Positions 34,056 to 42,823 of a stretch of DNA of 64,000 nucleotides are shown piece after piece. Position numbers and translations under genes: made by a program. Source of the stretch: Saprospiraceae bacterium (GTDB lineage Bacteria > Bacteroidota > Bacteroidia > Chitinophagales > Saprospiraceae); contig JAHBTU010000002.1 in the NCBI GenBank assembly GCA_019638455.1, forward strand, positions 124,001-188,000, written 5' to 3'. The notes under the pieces are model-generated. The model had not been told where the DNA came from. It made no database searches and saw only the letters and a list, made by a program, of their open reading frames with translations. Each line of letters begins with the position of its first letter. Positions within the stretch are counted from its first letter, which is position 1.

Positions 34056-34877
34056 ATGACTTTACCCACGCTCTCGCCACCCGTTTTGCGTTCGCCGCTG
34101 CGCCGCCGCGTGGGGCGTTTTTTTTATATTCAAAAACGGCGTTTCGAGTGGTTTTTTGACAGCAAAAAATATGCGAAGCAAATTGAGAAACCACTTGAAG
34201 TGCTTGTTTTTCAACACCATACGCCCCTGTTGCGGCGGTTGAAAAACGTGGAAATGTATTTGCAACACAACAAGGTGACGAACTTGCGTTTAGCCGCAGC
34301 GAAGATAGATGGGCTGATGATTTGGCCGGGCGAGACTTTTTCATTCTGGAAAACAGTAGGCAGCCCGACGGCGCGGCGCGGCTTCCTCGAAGGGCTGGTT
34401 TTGGAAAATGGCAGGGTTGGGAAAGGCATCGGTGGCGGTTTGTGCCAAATGGGGAACCTGCTTTATTGGATGGCGCTGCACAGCCCGCTCACGGTGGCCG
34501 AACGCTGGCGCCACAGCTTTGATGTGTTTCCCGACGAAGGCCGCACACTGCCTTTTGGCTCTGGCGCGACGTTGGCATTCAACTACATTGACCTGCAACT
34601 CCGCAACGATACACAGCAACCCTTCCAGCTGCGCGCCTGGCTTTCGGAAACACATTTGCACGGCGAAGTCCGCACCTCGAAACCGCTTGCGGAGCGATAC
34701 GAGGTCTTTGAAAAAGAGCATTTTATCCGGCACGAACCATGGGGCGGATATTCAAGGCACAATCGCATCGCCCGGCGTGTTTTCTCGGTCGAGGGCAACG
34801 AGTTGCTGCGCGAGGAGCCAGTGACGGAAAACCACGCACTCATGATGTATCAACCTTTTTTAGCGGATACGCGATAG
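34056..34877 (+). CDS. VanW-family protein
   Basis: 273 residues from ATG 34056; an ATG at 34026 would add 10 residues but overlaps the divergent oxidoreductase start. The family core is GLMIWPGETFSFWKTVG, then GGLCQMGNLLYWMALHSPL. VanW was first seen in some vancomycin-resistance clusters, but its activity is not known. Nothing nearby suggests glycopeptide resistance. Confidence 0.87.
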   Translation: MTLPTLSPPVLRSPLRRRVGRFFYIQKRRFEWFFDSKKYAKQIEKPLEVLVFQHHTPLLRRLKNVEMYLQHNKVTNLRLAAAKIDGLMIWPGETFSFWKTVGSPTARRGFLEGLVLENGRVGKGIGGGLCQMGNLLYWMALHSPLTVAERWRHSFDVFPDEGRTLPFGSGATLAFNYIDLQLRNDTQQPFQLRAWLSETHLHGEVRTSKPLAERYEVFEKEHFIRHEPWGGYSRHNRIARRVFSVEGNELLREEPVTENHALMMYQPFLADTR

Positions 34878-34948
34878 ACTGTTGACATCAGACAGCTACT
34901 TTTGCCACCGCGAGAAACCAATAGCCACACCAGCACATCAATATTGCC

Positions 34949-35398
34949 ATGATTCAACGCATACAAACCATTTTTCTCCTTTTGGCATCGGCGGCGGGTT
35001 TTGGGCAGTTTGCTGCTCCGTACCTAAGCACTGAGCCGGGCAATTCCGCCACTACTTTGCCTGTTTTGGCCGACCATGTAGTCAACCCTATGGACAATCC
35101 GGGTCTATTGGGCTTGTGCATTTTGAGTGGGATAGCTTCGTTGGCGGCCATTTTTCTATTCAAAAACCGCCCATTGCAGGCACGATTGGCTGGCGGTGCG
35201 GCGATTGCTTCTGTTTTGCTTGGGGCACTTGCGGTGTTTGTCGTTTTTCAGACCAAACAGCAGTTGCCATCCGATGGGGCAGCAGCCTATGGGCTTGGCT
35301 TGGCGCTTCCGGCGGCAGCGATGATATTGAACTGGCTGGCTGCTCGCTATATTCGAAAGGATGAGCATCTGGTGCGTTCGGCAGATAGGCTCAGGTAA
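34949..35398 (+). CDS. DUF4293-family membrane protein
   Basis: 149 residues with four hydrophobic segments starting MIQRIQTIFLLLAS, the typical opening of this Bacteroidota-specific family. Function unknown. It overlaps nothing and ends 6 bp from the convergent psuG gene. Confidence 0.85.
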   Translation: MIQRIQTIFLLLASAAGFGQFAAPYLSTEPGNSATTLPVLADHVVNPMDNPGLLGLCILSGIASLAAIFLFKNRPLQARLAGGAAIASVLLGALAVFVVFQTKQQLPSDGAAAYGLGLALPAAAMILNWLAARYIRKDEHLVRSADRLR

Positions 35399-35404
35399 GC
35401 ACGA

Positions 35405-36325
35405 TTATCCAATAGCAGACAGCGCAACAGCGATTTCGCCCGCCAATTTTGCATTGTTGACCACCAGCGCCACGTTGGCCTCCAAGCTTTTGCCTCCTGT
35501 CAGCGCCTCTATTTTTGCCAGCAAAAAAGGGGTAAGGGCTTTGCCCCGTGTCTGCCGCTGTTCAGCTTCCAAAAGCGCCTGCTCAATCACGCGCTGCATC
35601 GCCTCAAAATCAAGCTGGTGTGCTTCCGGGATAGGGTTGGCGACGACTGCCCCTCCGCGCAATCCCATCGCCCATTTTACTTTCAACAAGTTGGCCACCT
35701 CTACTGCCGAGTTCAGGCGATAGTCCACGCCAAAACCGCTTTTTCGAGCATAAAACGCAGGAAAATCATTTGTTTGGTAGCCGATGACTGGCACTCCGAA
35801 AGTTTCCAGATACTCCAACGTCAGCCCCAAATCGAGAATGCTTTTGGCACCGGCGCTCACCACCGCTACGGGAGTTTGTGCCAATTCCTGCAAGTCGGCG
35901 GAAATGTCCATCGTAGTGGCGGCGCCTCTGTGTACGCCACCTATGCCGCCTGTGGCAAAAATCCTTATCCCCGCAAGGTGTGCGATGAGCATGGTGGAGG
36001 CCACTGTTGTCGCGCCGTTTTTTCCTTGGCTGATTAAATAAGGTAAATCTCTTCGGCTCGCTTTTGGCACGGTTGTTCCTGTTTTGCCGATGAGTTCGAT
36101 TTCAGCGGTGTTGAGCCCTGCTTTTAGTTTTCCGTTCAGGATGGCGCAGGTGGCGGGCACAGCGCCCGTTTGACGCACTGTTTTTTCCACGAGCAACGCG
36201 GTTTCCACATTTTGAGGAAATGGCATCCCGTGAGCGATAATCGTACTTTCGAGCGCCACCACAGGGCGGCGGTCTTCGAGTGCGGCCCGGACTTCTGGAT
36301 TTAGTGCTAAATGCTGGATTTTCAT
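35405..36325 (-). CDS. psuG: Pseudouridine-5'-phosphate glycosidase
   Basis: The 306-residue enzyme of pseudouridine breakdown reversibly splits pseudouridine 5'-phosphate into uracil and ribose 5-phosphate. Family motifs are VALESTIIAHGMPFPQN, ATGGIGGVHRGA, VVSAGAKSILDL, GYQTNDFPAFY and ANPIPE. The length is normal. The usual partner, a PfkB-type pseudouridine kinase (PsuK), is not adjacent on the same strand. A PfkB kinase lies 210 bp away, divergently, beyond the tRNA. Confidence 0.95.
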   Translation of the reverse strand: MKIQHLALNPEVRAALEDRRPVVALESTIIAHGMPFPQNVETALLVEKTVRQTGAVPATCAILNGKLKAGLNTAEIELIGKTGTTVPKASRRDLPYLISQGKNGATTVASTMLIAHLAGIRIFATGGIGGVHRGAATTMDISADLQELAQTPVAVVSAGAKSILDLGLTLEYLETFGVPVIGYQTNDFPAFYARKSGFGVDYRLNSAVEVANLLKVKWAMGLRGGAVVANPIPEAHQLDFEAMQRVIEQALLEAEQRQTRGKALTPFLLAKIEALTGGKSLEANVALVVNNAKLAGEIAVALSAIG

Positions 36326-36403
36326 CGGCCAAAATTTTTCGGGAACAAAGGTTGTATTTTTTAAACACCTGAAAGTACCTTTGCCCCGCTTTTGAAATAA
36401 GCA

Positions 36404-36477
36404 GCCTCATTAGCTCAGTCGGTTAGAGCGGCGGACTGTTAATCCGTAGGTCCAAGGTTCAAGTCCTTGATGAGGCG
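36404..36477 (+). tRNA. tRNA-Asn (GTT)
   Basis: Acceptor GCCTCAT (36404-36410) pairs with ATGAGGC (36470-36476), discriminator G36477. The D-arm is GCTCAGTCGGTTAGAGC, the anticodon loop CTGTTAA gives anticodon GTT, and the T-arm contains GGTTCAAGTCC. The body matches E. coli tRNA-Asn in the anticodon arm. CCA is not encoded. Confidence 0.97.
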
Positions 36478-36483
36478 CAGAGA

Positions 36484-36510
36484 GCCACCGTAAGCGCGGT
36501 GGCTTTTTTT
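36484..36510 (+). terminator. Terminator after tRNA-Asn
   Basis: GCCACCG pairs with CGGTGGC around a short loop, followed by a T7 run. Confidence 0.8.
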
Positions 36511-36535
36511 ATTTCATCATCAAATCAAACATCGA

Positions 36536-37450
36536 ATGAGTCTTCTCGCAGTCGGGACAGTCGCTTTTGACGACATCGAAACCCCCTCCGGGCGCGCCGA
36601 AAAAGTCGTCGGCGGCGCTTGCACCTACATCTCCCTAGCGGCCTCGCACTTTGTGAAGCCAGTCCAAATCGTCTCGGTCGTGGGCGATGATTTTCCAACC
36701 GATGTGCTGGATTACCTGCGGAAACGCGGCGTTGACCTCGAAGGGTTGCAAATCAAACAAGGCGAAAAATCCTTCTTTTGGGCAGGCAAGTATTACCGCG
36801 ACCTCAACACCCGCGACACGTTGGACACGCAACTCAACGTGCTGGCAACTTTCGACCCTGTGTTGCCCCAAGCGTATCAAAATGCCGAATACCTGATGCT
36901 GGGCAACCTGACCCCACAGGTGCAAATGCGGGTGCTGCAACAACTCAAGCGCCGCCCCAAACTCGTGGCGCTTGACACCATGAATTTTTGGATGAACACA
37001 GCACTCGGCGATTTGCTGAACGTACTGAAAAAAGTAGATGTGCTGACCATCAACGACGAGGAGGCCCGACAACTCTCCGGCGAACATTCACTGGTAAAAG
37101 CTGCGAAACTCATTCATAAAATGGGGCCTAAATTCCTGATAATCAAAAAGGGTGAGCATGGCGCCCTGCTCTTTCAGCAAGGAGAGGTCTTTTTCGCACC
37201 AGCACTTCCACTGGCAGAAGTGACCGACCCCACCGGAGCAGGCGATACCTTTGCGGGAGGCTTCATGGGCTGGATGAGCAAAACGGGCGACCTATCGTTT
37301 GACAACATGAAACGCGGCATCATATACGGCTCGGCAATGGCTTCCTTCTGCGTCGAAAAATTCTCTATCGAACGACTGAAGGGATTAACCCCTGCGATGA
37401 TTCAAAAACGAGTACAGCAATTTGCCGACCTTGTGCATTTCAAAATTTGA
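36536..37450 (+). CDS. PfkB-family carbohydrate or nucleoside kinase
   Basis: 304 residues. The N-terminal GTVAFDDIETP and GGACTYISLAAS sites bind substrate. TDPTGAGDTFAGGFMG near residue 232 is the PfkB signature 2 with the catalytic Asp. The family phosphorylates sugars or nucleosides. Because psuG lies next door, a PsuK-like role is conceivable, but Bacteroidota often carry this kinase alone, so I leave the substrate open. Confidence 0.88.
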   Translation: MSLLAVGTVAFDDIETPSGRAEKVVGGACTYISLAASHFVKPVQIVSVVGDDFPTDVLDYLRKRGVDLEGLQIKQGEKSFFWAGKYYRDLNTRDTLDTQLNVLATFDPVLPQAYQNAEYLMLGNLTPQVQMRVLQQLKRRPKLVALDTMNFWMNTALGDLLNVLKKVDVLTINDEEARQLSGEHSLVKAAKLIHKMGPKFLIIKKGEHGALLFQQGEVFFAPALPLAEVTDPTGAGDTFAGGFMGWMSKTGDLSFDNMKRGIIYGSAMASFCVEKFSIERLKGLTPAMIQKRVQQFADLVHFKI

Positions 37451-37547
37451 GGCAACCTCAAATGTCGGTTTCGTACCTTTTCAACGAACTGTGGGCTATA
37501 CTTTGACCGCTCTGACGGCGTTTATTTGACCTAAAATTTCGATTCGG

Positions 37548-38774
37548 ATGCGACTTCTTTTTCTCTTTTTCTTCTCATTTCCCCTGTTTGCCAATGTTTT
37601 GACCGCACAAACGGTTTCTGACAAACTCGAGGCTTACTTTTCGTTCAACTCTTGCAAAGGGGTGGACGACAGTGGGAACGGCTCCAGCGGCGCACTCATT
37701 GGAGACGTTGAGTGCAGATGCGGCATTGGTGATTCCTCGTTTTATTTCAATGGCGACGACGCGGCCATTTACTTTGTCGGCCCCTTCGCAGAAGTCTTCA
37801 CGACGAGTGATTTCACGGTCAGTTTTTACATGAAAACCCCGCAAGGACAGCAACAGGGCGGTTCGCAAATAGTGATGTCCAAACAACAAAGCTGCGACAC
37901 CAAGCGAGCCTTCTGGGTGCGCTACGCCGCCAAAACGCGCAAAATCACTTCGGGCATCAGCGAAAGCGACACTTTGCTGGTGACGGTTTCCGCCGATTTG
38001 GACAAAGGCCCTTGCTGGCAACACATCACGCTTACCCGTAGCAACCAGCGTTACTCCATTTATGTGAACGGTGTGTTGAAAGACCAAAAAAACTCCACCG
38101 CACGAATTGACCTCACGAACAATGCGGTGTTCAAGGTAGGAGAACCCATTTGCCCGCTCGACCAACCGTTCATCGGCGAAATTGACGAGGTCCGTTTCCA
38201 CAGCAAGGCACTAAATGCCGATGAGGTGAAACGCTACGACCTCAAGGCGGACAAAATACTGAACGGAGACACGCTGATTTATCTCGGCAACTCTTTTCAG
38301 ACCATCACTTACACACCCTGCGCCAAGCAGTTTCTTTGGTCGCCCACGACGGGTGTTTCAGACCCGCTCAGCCCTAACCCCATTATCACGCCGGAAGCGC
38401 CCTCGCTGTACACGGTGACCATCGTGCACGACAACAATTGCCAAGCCGTTGACAGTGTTTTTGTGAATGTCATTGACCCCGACACATTGGATTGCTCCCG
38501 TATTTTTATTCCCAATGCGTTCACGCCGGGTGGTTCGCCGGGAAGGAATGATGCATTTGGCATCAGCAATCCCTTTGCAGTTCGTGATTTTATCTCCTTC
38601 GAAGTGTTCGACCGATGGGGCGGGCGCGTGTTCAATGCGCTGACACCCTTCGACACTTGGGACGGTACGTTTGGAGGAAAACCCACCAATCCCGGTGTGT
38701 TTTTGTATCGCTTGCGCTATAAATGCGAAGGGGAGGAACTCGTGCGAACAGGGAACCTGACCCTGTTGCGATGA
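37548..38774 (+). CDS. Secreted LamG-like protein with T9SS type B sorting domain
   Basis: 408 residues with a signal peptide (FFFSFPLFANVLTAQ). Residues about 25-230 form a LamG/concanavalin-like domain (LEAYFSFNSCKGVDDSGNGS, HITLTRSNQRYSIYVNG, GEIDEVRFHSKALNADEV). The C-terminal about 90 residues (FIPNAFTPGG, EVFDRWGGRVFN, WDGTFGGKPTNPGVFLYRL) are a CHU_C domain, which sends proteins through the type IX system to the surface. It is probably an adhesin or glycan-binding protein. Confidence 0.9.
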   Translation: MRLLFLFFFSFPLFANVLTAQTVSDKLEAYFSFNSCKGVDDSGNGSSGALIGDVECRCGIGDSSFYFNGDDAAIYFVGPFAEVFTTSDFTVSFYMKTPQGQQQGGSQIVMSKQQSCDTKRAFWVRYAAKTRKITSGISESDTLLVTVSADLDKGPCWQHITLTRSNQRYSIYVNGVLKDQKNSTARIDLTNNAVFKVGEPICPLDQPFIGEIDEVRFHSKALNADEVKRYDLKADKILNGDTLIYLGNSFQTITYTPCAKQFLWSPTTGVSDPLSPNPIITPEAPSLYTVTIVHDNNCQAVDSVFVNVIDPDTLDCSRIFIPNAFTPGGSPGRNDAFGISNPFAVRDFISFEVFDRWGGRVFNALTPFDTWDGTFGGKPTNPGVFLYRLRYKCEGEELVRTGNLTLLR

Positions 38775-38803
38775 TGGCTTGATTGTATCGCCCGCCATAC
38801 ATG

Positions 38804-38846
38804 TTAGCCCCTGCTGGAGAAATCCTTTTTCTTCAACAGGGGCTAA
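38804..38846. terminator. Bidirectional hairpin terminator
   Basis: TTAGCCCCTG pairs with CAGGGGCTAA across a 23-base loop between the convergent genes ending at 38774 and 38906. Confidence 0.7.
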
Positions 38847-38905
38847 TTTATTGGCTTATGCACCCCTTTCGGATTTCGTCACACCCCAACAGTGACGACG
38901 GCAAG

Positions 38906-39505
38906 TCAATCCAAATCCAGCTTGAGGCCCAGCGAGCCGCGAGCAGTGTCCCGCTTCTTGGTAGCGCAAATGCAATAGGTGATGATGTCAAAATTTGCCT
39001 CGATGCTGCTAATTCCGTCGGCGTGTGCGAAAGTATAGAGGGCACCTCGCCCTTTTTTGGAGAATCGCGCAGCCAGAGATTCGTAACATTCTTCGCTCAA
39101 GGCCTCCTTGCCCTCCGGGATGGTGTCGTTTGGCCCCAAGGGGTAAGGACTGTTCGGGCCGAAATTTCTTGCCGTCAGCTCGCACTTCGTGTTTGCTTCG
39201 TCGCACAGCACCCAAGTGATCTTGCCGGTGCCAGTTTGCGATTCCCTGTCAAAATCGCTCAAGCAAGGTTCTTGTGGCGTGTTTTTGTAAAGATGAAGCG
39301 TGGCAGAATAGTATCCGCCTTTACCGTCGCAGGCTTTCGGATTTTTAATCCCTTCCAAACGCGCGGAGAATTCGCAGGCACCTTTACACTCGCCCGGGCA
39401 GTTGATGCTGGAACGTGCTTCGCGCACGACGGGCTTTTCTTTGGGCTCGCAACCCATCGCCAGAAGGGTCAGCGCAGCCAATGCAGTCAGAAATACAGAT
39501 TTCAT
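38906..39505 (-). CDS. Cysteine-rich lipoprotein of unknown function
   Basis: 199 residues with a lipoprotein signal (LAALTLLAMGC). About ten cysteines follow (NCPGECKGACEF, PCLSDF, CDEANTKCEL, CYESL, CICATKK), which suggests several disulphides in an exported domain. I do not recognise the family. First seen in reading order among three minus-strand envelope genes. Confidence 0.78.
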   Translation of the reverse strand: MKSVFLTALAALTLLAMGCEPKEKPVVREARSSINCPGECKGACEFSARLEGIKNPKACDGKGGYYSATLHLYKNTPQEPCLSDFDRESQTGTGKITWVLCDEANTKCELTARNFGPNSPYPLGPNDTIPEGKEALSEECYESLAARFSKKGRGALYTFAHADGISSIEANFDIITYCICATKKRDTARGSLGLKLDLD

Positions 39506-39596
39506 TTTTGAAAATTTTGATGAACGGTTGAAATGTTTTCAAAGAAACCGAAGAGGGAAAAGGCGAGCAATTTATTTTCTGGCCTTTTCCGCGCTC

Positions 39597-40412
39597 TCAA
39601 AAAGCCCACCCTATGCCTACTTCCACAGAAGGGACAAAATTTCCGCTCACTTTCCCGTAGCTGGCGCCAGCCTCCACAAAGATGTTTTTTGCAACATTCC
39701 AGCGAAGGCCCGCGCCGCCAAAAGGCGAAAACTCCGTCGCCAAAGGCTCGATTTCCAATGGCAAAGCAATGTCTGCTATTTCCGCCCTGCTCTCGCTTTG
39801 CATCGGGAACTGGCCGCGCACACCGCCGCGCATATATGGGCGAACCCTCCCATTCGTGAAGAAAAAAGCCAAATCAGCCTCCGCCAAAATTCCTGACGAC
39901 GCGGCGCTCAATGTGCCTTGTAGCGTTTTCGGCTGCGGGGGGTCTTGCGGAAAAAAAGGAAACACGACCACCGGAAACTTGCCCGACCACTCGGTCTTGA
40001 AGTATTGCCCTGCGGCGCGAAGTTCAAAACGCTTGCCGACCCGGACACCCAAGCGAAGGCCGGGCATGGCACTCGAAGTTCCGCTCATTTCGACGCTTTG
40101 CGAAGGTTGGCCGGAGGGGTTTCCGATGAAAAATTCGCCGCCGAGTTTTTCAAAAAGTTGTTCGAAAGTGCCGGGGGTAAAAGCCGCTTCTTGGAGGTCG
40201 GCGAAGGGAATGTTTTTAGATGGAACACCGCCCAACGGGAAGTTGCCGGTGAAACTCACGTTGAATCTCGGCGATTTGCCAGTCGGGATGATTTTGGCTT
40301 CTGCGCCGGTGAGGGGGATGTTGTTCCAAACAGTTTGAGCGCAAAGAGAGGGAACAACGAGCAGCAGCACGAGCACGCTTATCGGGATATGGAGAAGCAG
40401 TGACTTTTTCAT
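39597..40412 (-). CDS. Outer-membrane beta-barrel protein
   Basis: 271 residues from ATG 40412 (signal MKKSLLLHIPISVLVLLLVV). Alternating aromatic strands and a C-terminal VPSVEVGIGWAF, ending in Phe, fit an OMP-like barrel. Strands such as LRLGVRVGKRFELRAAGQYF and ILAEADLAFFF support this. A longer frame upstream of 40412 is Arg-rich and lacks a signal, so it is rejected. Function unknown. Confidence 0.8.
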   Translation of the reverse strand: MKKSLLLHIPISVLVLLLVVPSLCAQTVWNNIPLTGAEAKIIPTGKSPRFNVSFTGNFPLGGVPSKNIPFADLQEAAFTPGTFEQLFEKLGGEFFIGNPSGQPSQSVEMSGTSSAMPGLRLGVRVGKRFELRAAGQYFKTEWSGKFPVVVFPFFPQDPPQPKTLQGTLSAASSGILAEADLAFFFTNGRVRPYMRGGVRGQFPMQSESRAEIADIALPLEIEPLATEFSPFGGAGLRWNVAKNIFVEAGASYGKVSGNFVPSVEVGIGWAF

Positions 40413-40465
40413 AACAATTGCTTTTTTAAGTGAAAAGGAGAAAGGTTTTTTGGGGCCAGGAAAAG

Positions 40466-41737
40466 TCATTTCAGGTCTTTGCAGTCGCCAAACAAACCTT
40501 TCCGCACCGATTTGCCTCCTACCGCCTTGCAATCGGCTTCGGTTTTTACGCTGCCGAGATAACTGCCAACCGCGCAGCCATTTTTGTCGTAGCAAAGGAG
40601 ACAATCCGGTTCTTTCTTGATTACTTTCGCTTCGTTGCCCACAGCCTGAAAGGTGTTCCAAAAGTCCACCACGCCGCCTTGCACCTGATTCTGCGTTTCG
40701 GCGGGTTGTTTTTGGTAGTTCAGCCCCGTGGCGGCTTCGTACTGCTCTACCGTGTTCTTCGAAAAATCCTCAACTTTGTATGCGGAACCAGTCAGCCCAG
40801 CGCAGAAAATCCAGAATGTCTGCTGAATGACCGACTCGCGTTCTTTGTCGGGATTCCCCGAAAACGGCGTTGAGATGATACCACCGCTTTTCATGCCATC
40901 GTAGGCAGCAGTGATGCGCGTCAAGGCTTCGAGCAGGACGGGTGCTGCCTCTTTCGGGTGTCTTACGAGGTCAATGGTGTGGCCGAGGGGGTTGGAAGTG
41001 CCGGGGATGAGCGCCGATGAACCTGTCGCGGGTTTCCAGCCGTTGGCGGTCGAGGGTGTCCAATCGGCGGGCAATGAACCTGTCGAAACCCAATCCTTCA
41101 CGGGCGGCATCGTGCTATTGGCAGGCACCGGCGGCGTATGGATGTCGGCGCAATATCCTTGCAGCGGCATGTTGACGGTGGAGCCGGGTTGTACGGTCAC
41201 GGGCGTTGCGCTCGGCACAACGTAGGGCTGATGCTGACCATTAGAAGGAATGAAAAACGGGCCAACTTCTGTCGTAACTGCTTGGTTAGTAGGGTTATAC
41301 AGAATCAGGTTGCCGATGTTGCCAGTGGTGCGGCCTGTGCCGGTGGCCGAGCAAACAAGAGGCGTGTCGTTGAGTTTCGGCAAAGAGATGTACTTGTTGT
41401 CCATCAAATCACGCTTGAGTTTTTTGACCCACTCCTCTATTTCCTTGTTGTTTTTACCGCCGGGTTTGCCCTTCGATGATTCGCGGTCGCGGATTTCGTC
41501 AAGTTTTTTGCGGACAGCCTCTTTTACTGCATTTGCATCATCCGGGTTGGCCTCACCAGCCTTGCGTGCAGCTTCGGCTATTTCTTTGACCAATGCTTTT
41601 TGGTCGCTACTGCTGGTTTCTTGCGCTTCTACGCGCTCGGCGATGTCTTCGCCAGCTTTTGTGCCGGAGCTAGCTTGAGCAATTATGAGTTGTATGGCGA
41701 CGAACAGCATGGTTGCCGCGAGCATTATCTTTTTCAT
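40466..41737 (-). CDS. Secreted protein of unknown function
   Basis: 423 residues with a signal peptide (MLAATMLFVAIQLIIAQ). Residues about 30-115 are charged and helical. Residues about 130-200 form a beta-rich, Pro/Thr-rich region (GNIGNLILYNPTN, VTVQPGSTVNMPLQGYCADI) that looks like an Ig-like or cell-adhesion fold. The C-terminus has clustered cysteines (CLLCYDKNGC). I do not recognise the family. It sits 53 bp upstream of the barrel gene on the same strand, possibly an operon. Confidence 0.72.
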   Translation of the reverse strand: MKKIMLAATMLFVAIQLIIAQASSGTKAGEDIAERVEAQETSSSDQKALVKEIAEAARKAGEANPDDANAVKEAVRKKLDEIRDRESSKGKPGGKNNKEIEEWVKKLKRDLMDNKYISLPKLNDTPLVCSATGTGRTTGNIGNLILYNPTNQAVTTEVGPFFIPSNGQHQPYVVPSATPVTVQPGSTVNMPLQGYCADIHTPPVPANSTMPPVKDWVSTGSLPADWTPSTANGWKPATGSSALIPGTSNPLGHTIDLVRHPKEAAPVLLEALTRITAAYDGMKSGGIISTPFSGNPDKERESVIQQTFWIFCAGLTGSAYKVEDFSKNTVEQYEAATGLNYQKQPAETQNQVQGGVVDFWNTFQAVGNEAKVIKKEPDCLLCYDKNGCAVGSYLGSVKTEADCKAVGGKSVRKGLFGDCKDLK

Positions 41738-41981
41738 GTCTGTACTTTTTTGTTGGTGAGAAGAACCAGGTTTGAACTCGAAAAGAGTTTTGCGCAAAAC
41801 CTGACACAAAGATTGGCTGGCGAGGCGGCGGCGAGCAAGTACAGTTGAAACGGCTTTTCAGCGGGGAAACAGGCCGATTTTGGCCGAACGGCGAGCAATT
41901 TGTTTTTCTAAAAAATTGATTCTCAAAAGTTTGCTCTGTAAAATAACCTGTACGCGAAAACGGCTTTTTCGCAAAAAACCT

Positions 41982-42040
41982 GTGCGCCGGAATGCTGTTC
42001 CGGGATGAAAATCGCCCGTCGGAACAACGTTCCGACGTAC
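41982..42040. repeat. REP-like palindrome
   Basis: GTGCGCCGGAATGCTGTTCC is matched in reverse, with mismatches, by GGAACAACGTTCCGACGTAC. It is related to the palindrome at 15741-15803 and lies just after the TrpF-like gene, a usual REP position. Confidence 0.6.
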
Positions 42041-42630
42041 TATCGCCCCAGAAATTCAAAAATCGCGTCTATTTCGTCGAACGATTTCACGCCCACTTTT
42101 TCCTCTTCGCCGCCGACAAGGCTGAGGCCAGCGGGTTTCAACGTTTCCAAAATCAGGGGGAGTTGTTCAGCCGCCGCGTCAATTTGGAGCAGCACGGGGT
42201 ATTCGGCGCAGATTTTTTTCCAATAATCTTTTCGCTCGAAAAGGGCAGTCGCGCTCGGCATTTTCACCAAAAAATACGAAACGTAGGGTGATGCCGCGTG
42301 GAAGAAACGCTCGTCGGCGGTATTGGCCTCTGTCTCCAAAATAACGGCAAGCCCCTCCAAATCCGCCAATTGCGCTGCGTAGTTGGCCGTCACCTGCACC
42401 GCGTCCAGACCGAAAAACGATGCCGCTTCGCGCACATAAGGCATGGACGAACGGGAGAACTCGCCGACGATTTTCGGCCCTTCCACCCACTGGCGGATGG
42501 CTTTCATGTACATCGGGTCGAGGTAGCCCTCCGAGCCTTCTTCGAGATTGAAGCCCAAAAAATCAACTTCTTTGGCAGCAAAATAGCGTGCGTCGGTCAG
42601 GTTGGTGATGCGGGATGCCTTTATCAACAT
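42040..42630 (-). CDS. Phosphoribosylanthranilate-isomerase-like protein (TrpF family)
   Basis: 196 residues from ATG 42630. It has the TrpF-type (beta/alpha)8 pattern: TNLTDARYFAAKEVDFLGFN near the start and SLVGGEEEKVGVKSFDEID at the C-terminus, where TrpF binds phosphate. The N-terminal catalytic Cys of the usual KICG motif is missing (here KASRITN), so isomerase activity is doubtful. No trp genes are nearby. It is divergent from the kynureninase gene, 193 bp away. Confidence 0.72.
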   Translation of the reverse strand: MLIKASRITNLTDARYFAAKEVDFLGFNLEEGSEGYLDPMYMKAIRQWVEGPKIVGEFSRSSMPYVREAASFFGLDAVQVTANYAAQLADLEGLAVILETEANTADERFFHAASPYVSYFLVKMPSATALFERKDYWKKICAEYPVLLQIDAAAEQLPLILETLKPAGLSLVGGEEEKVGVKSFDEIDAIFEFLGR

Positions 42631-42823
42631 GGGTACGATGGCTTGATAGATGTGTCCACACGGCTTTTGAAAGGGCTGCTGCGAAATGCGGTCGGGGCAA
42701 AGATAGACGGTTGGCCTCGAAGTGTGTTTTTTGCTTTGTCGGAGGAATCGCGTTTCGGCGCGACGCAACAGCCCAAAAAGAATTGCCATTTTTGCGGCTT
42801 CAAAATTTCCGCCCGACCGTAAT

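Noticed and set aside
32825..34159. 444-codon plus-strand frame
   Set aside because: It is antisense to the FAD oxidoreductase, which has clear motifs. Its composition is typical of a shadow frame.
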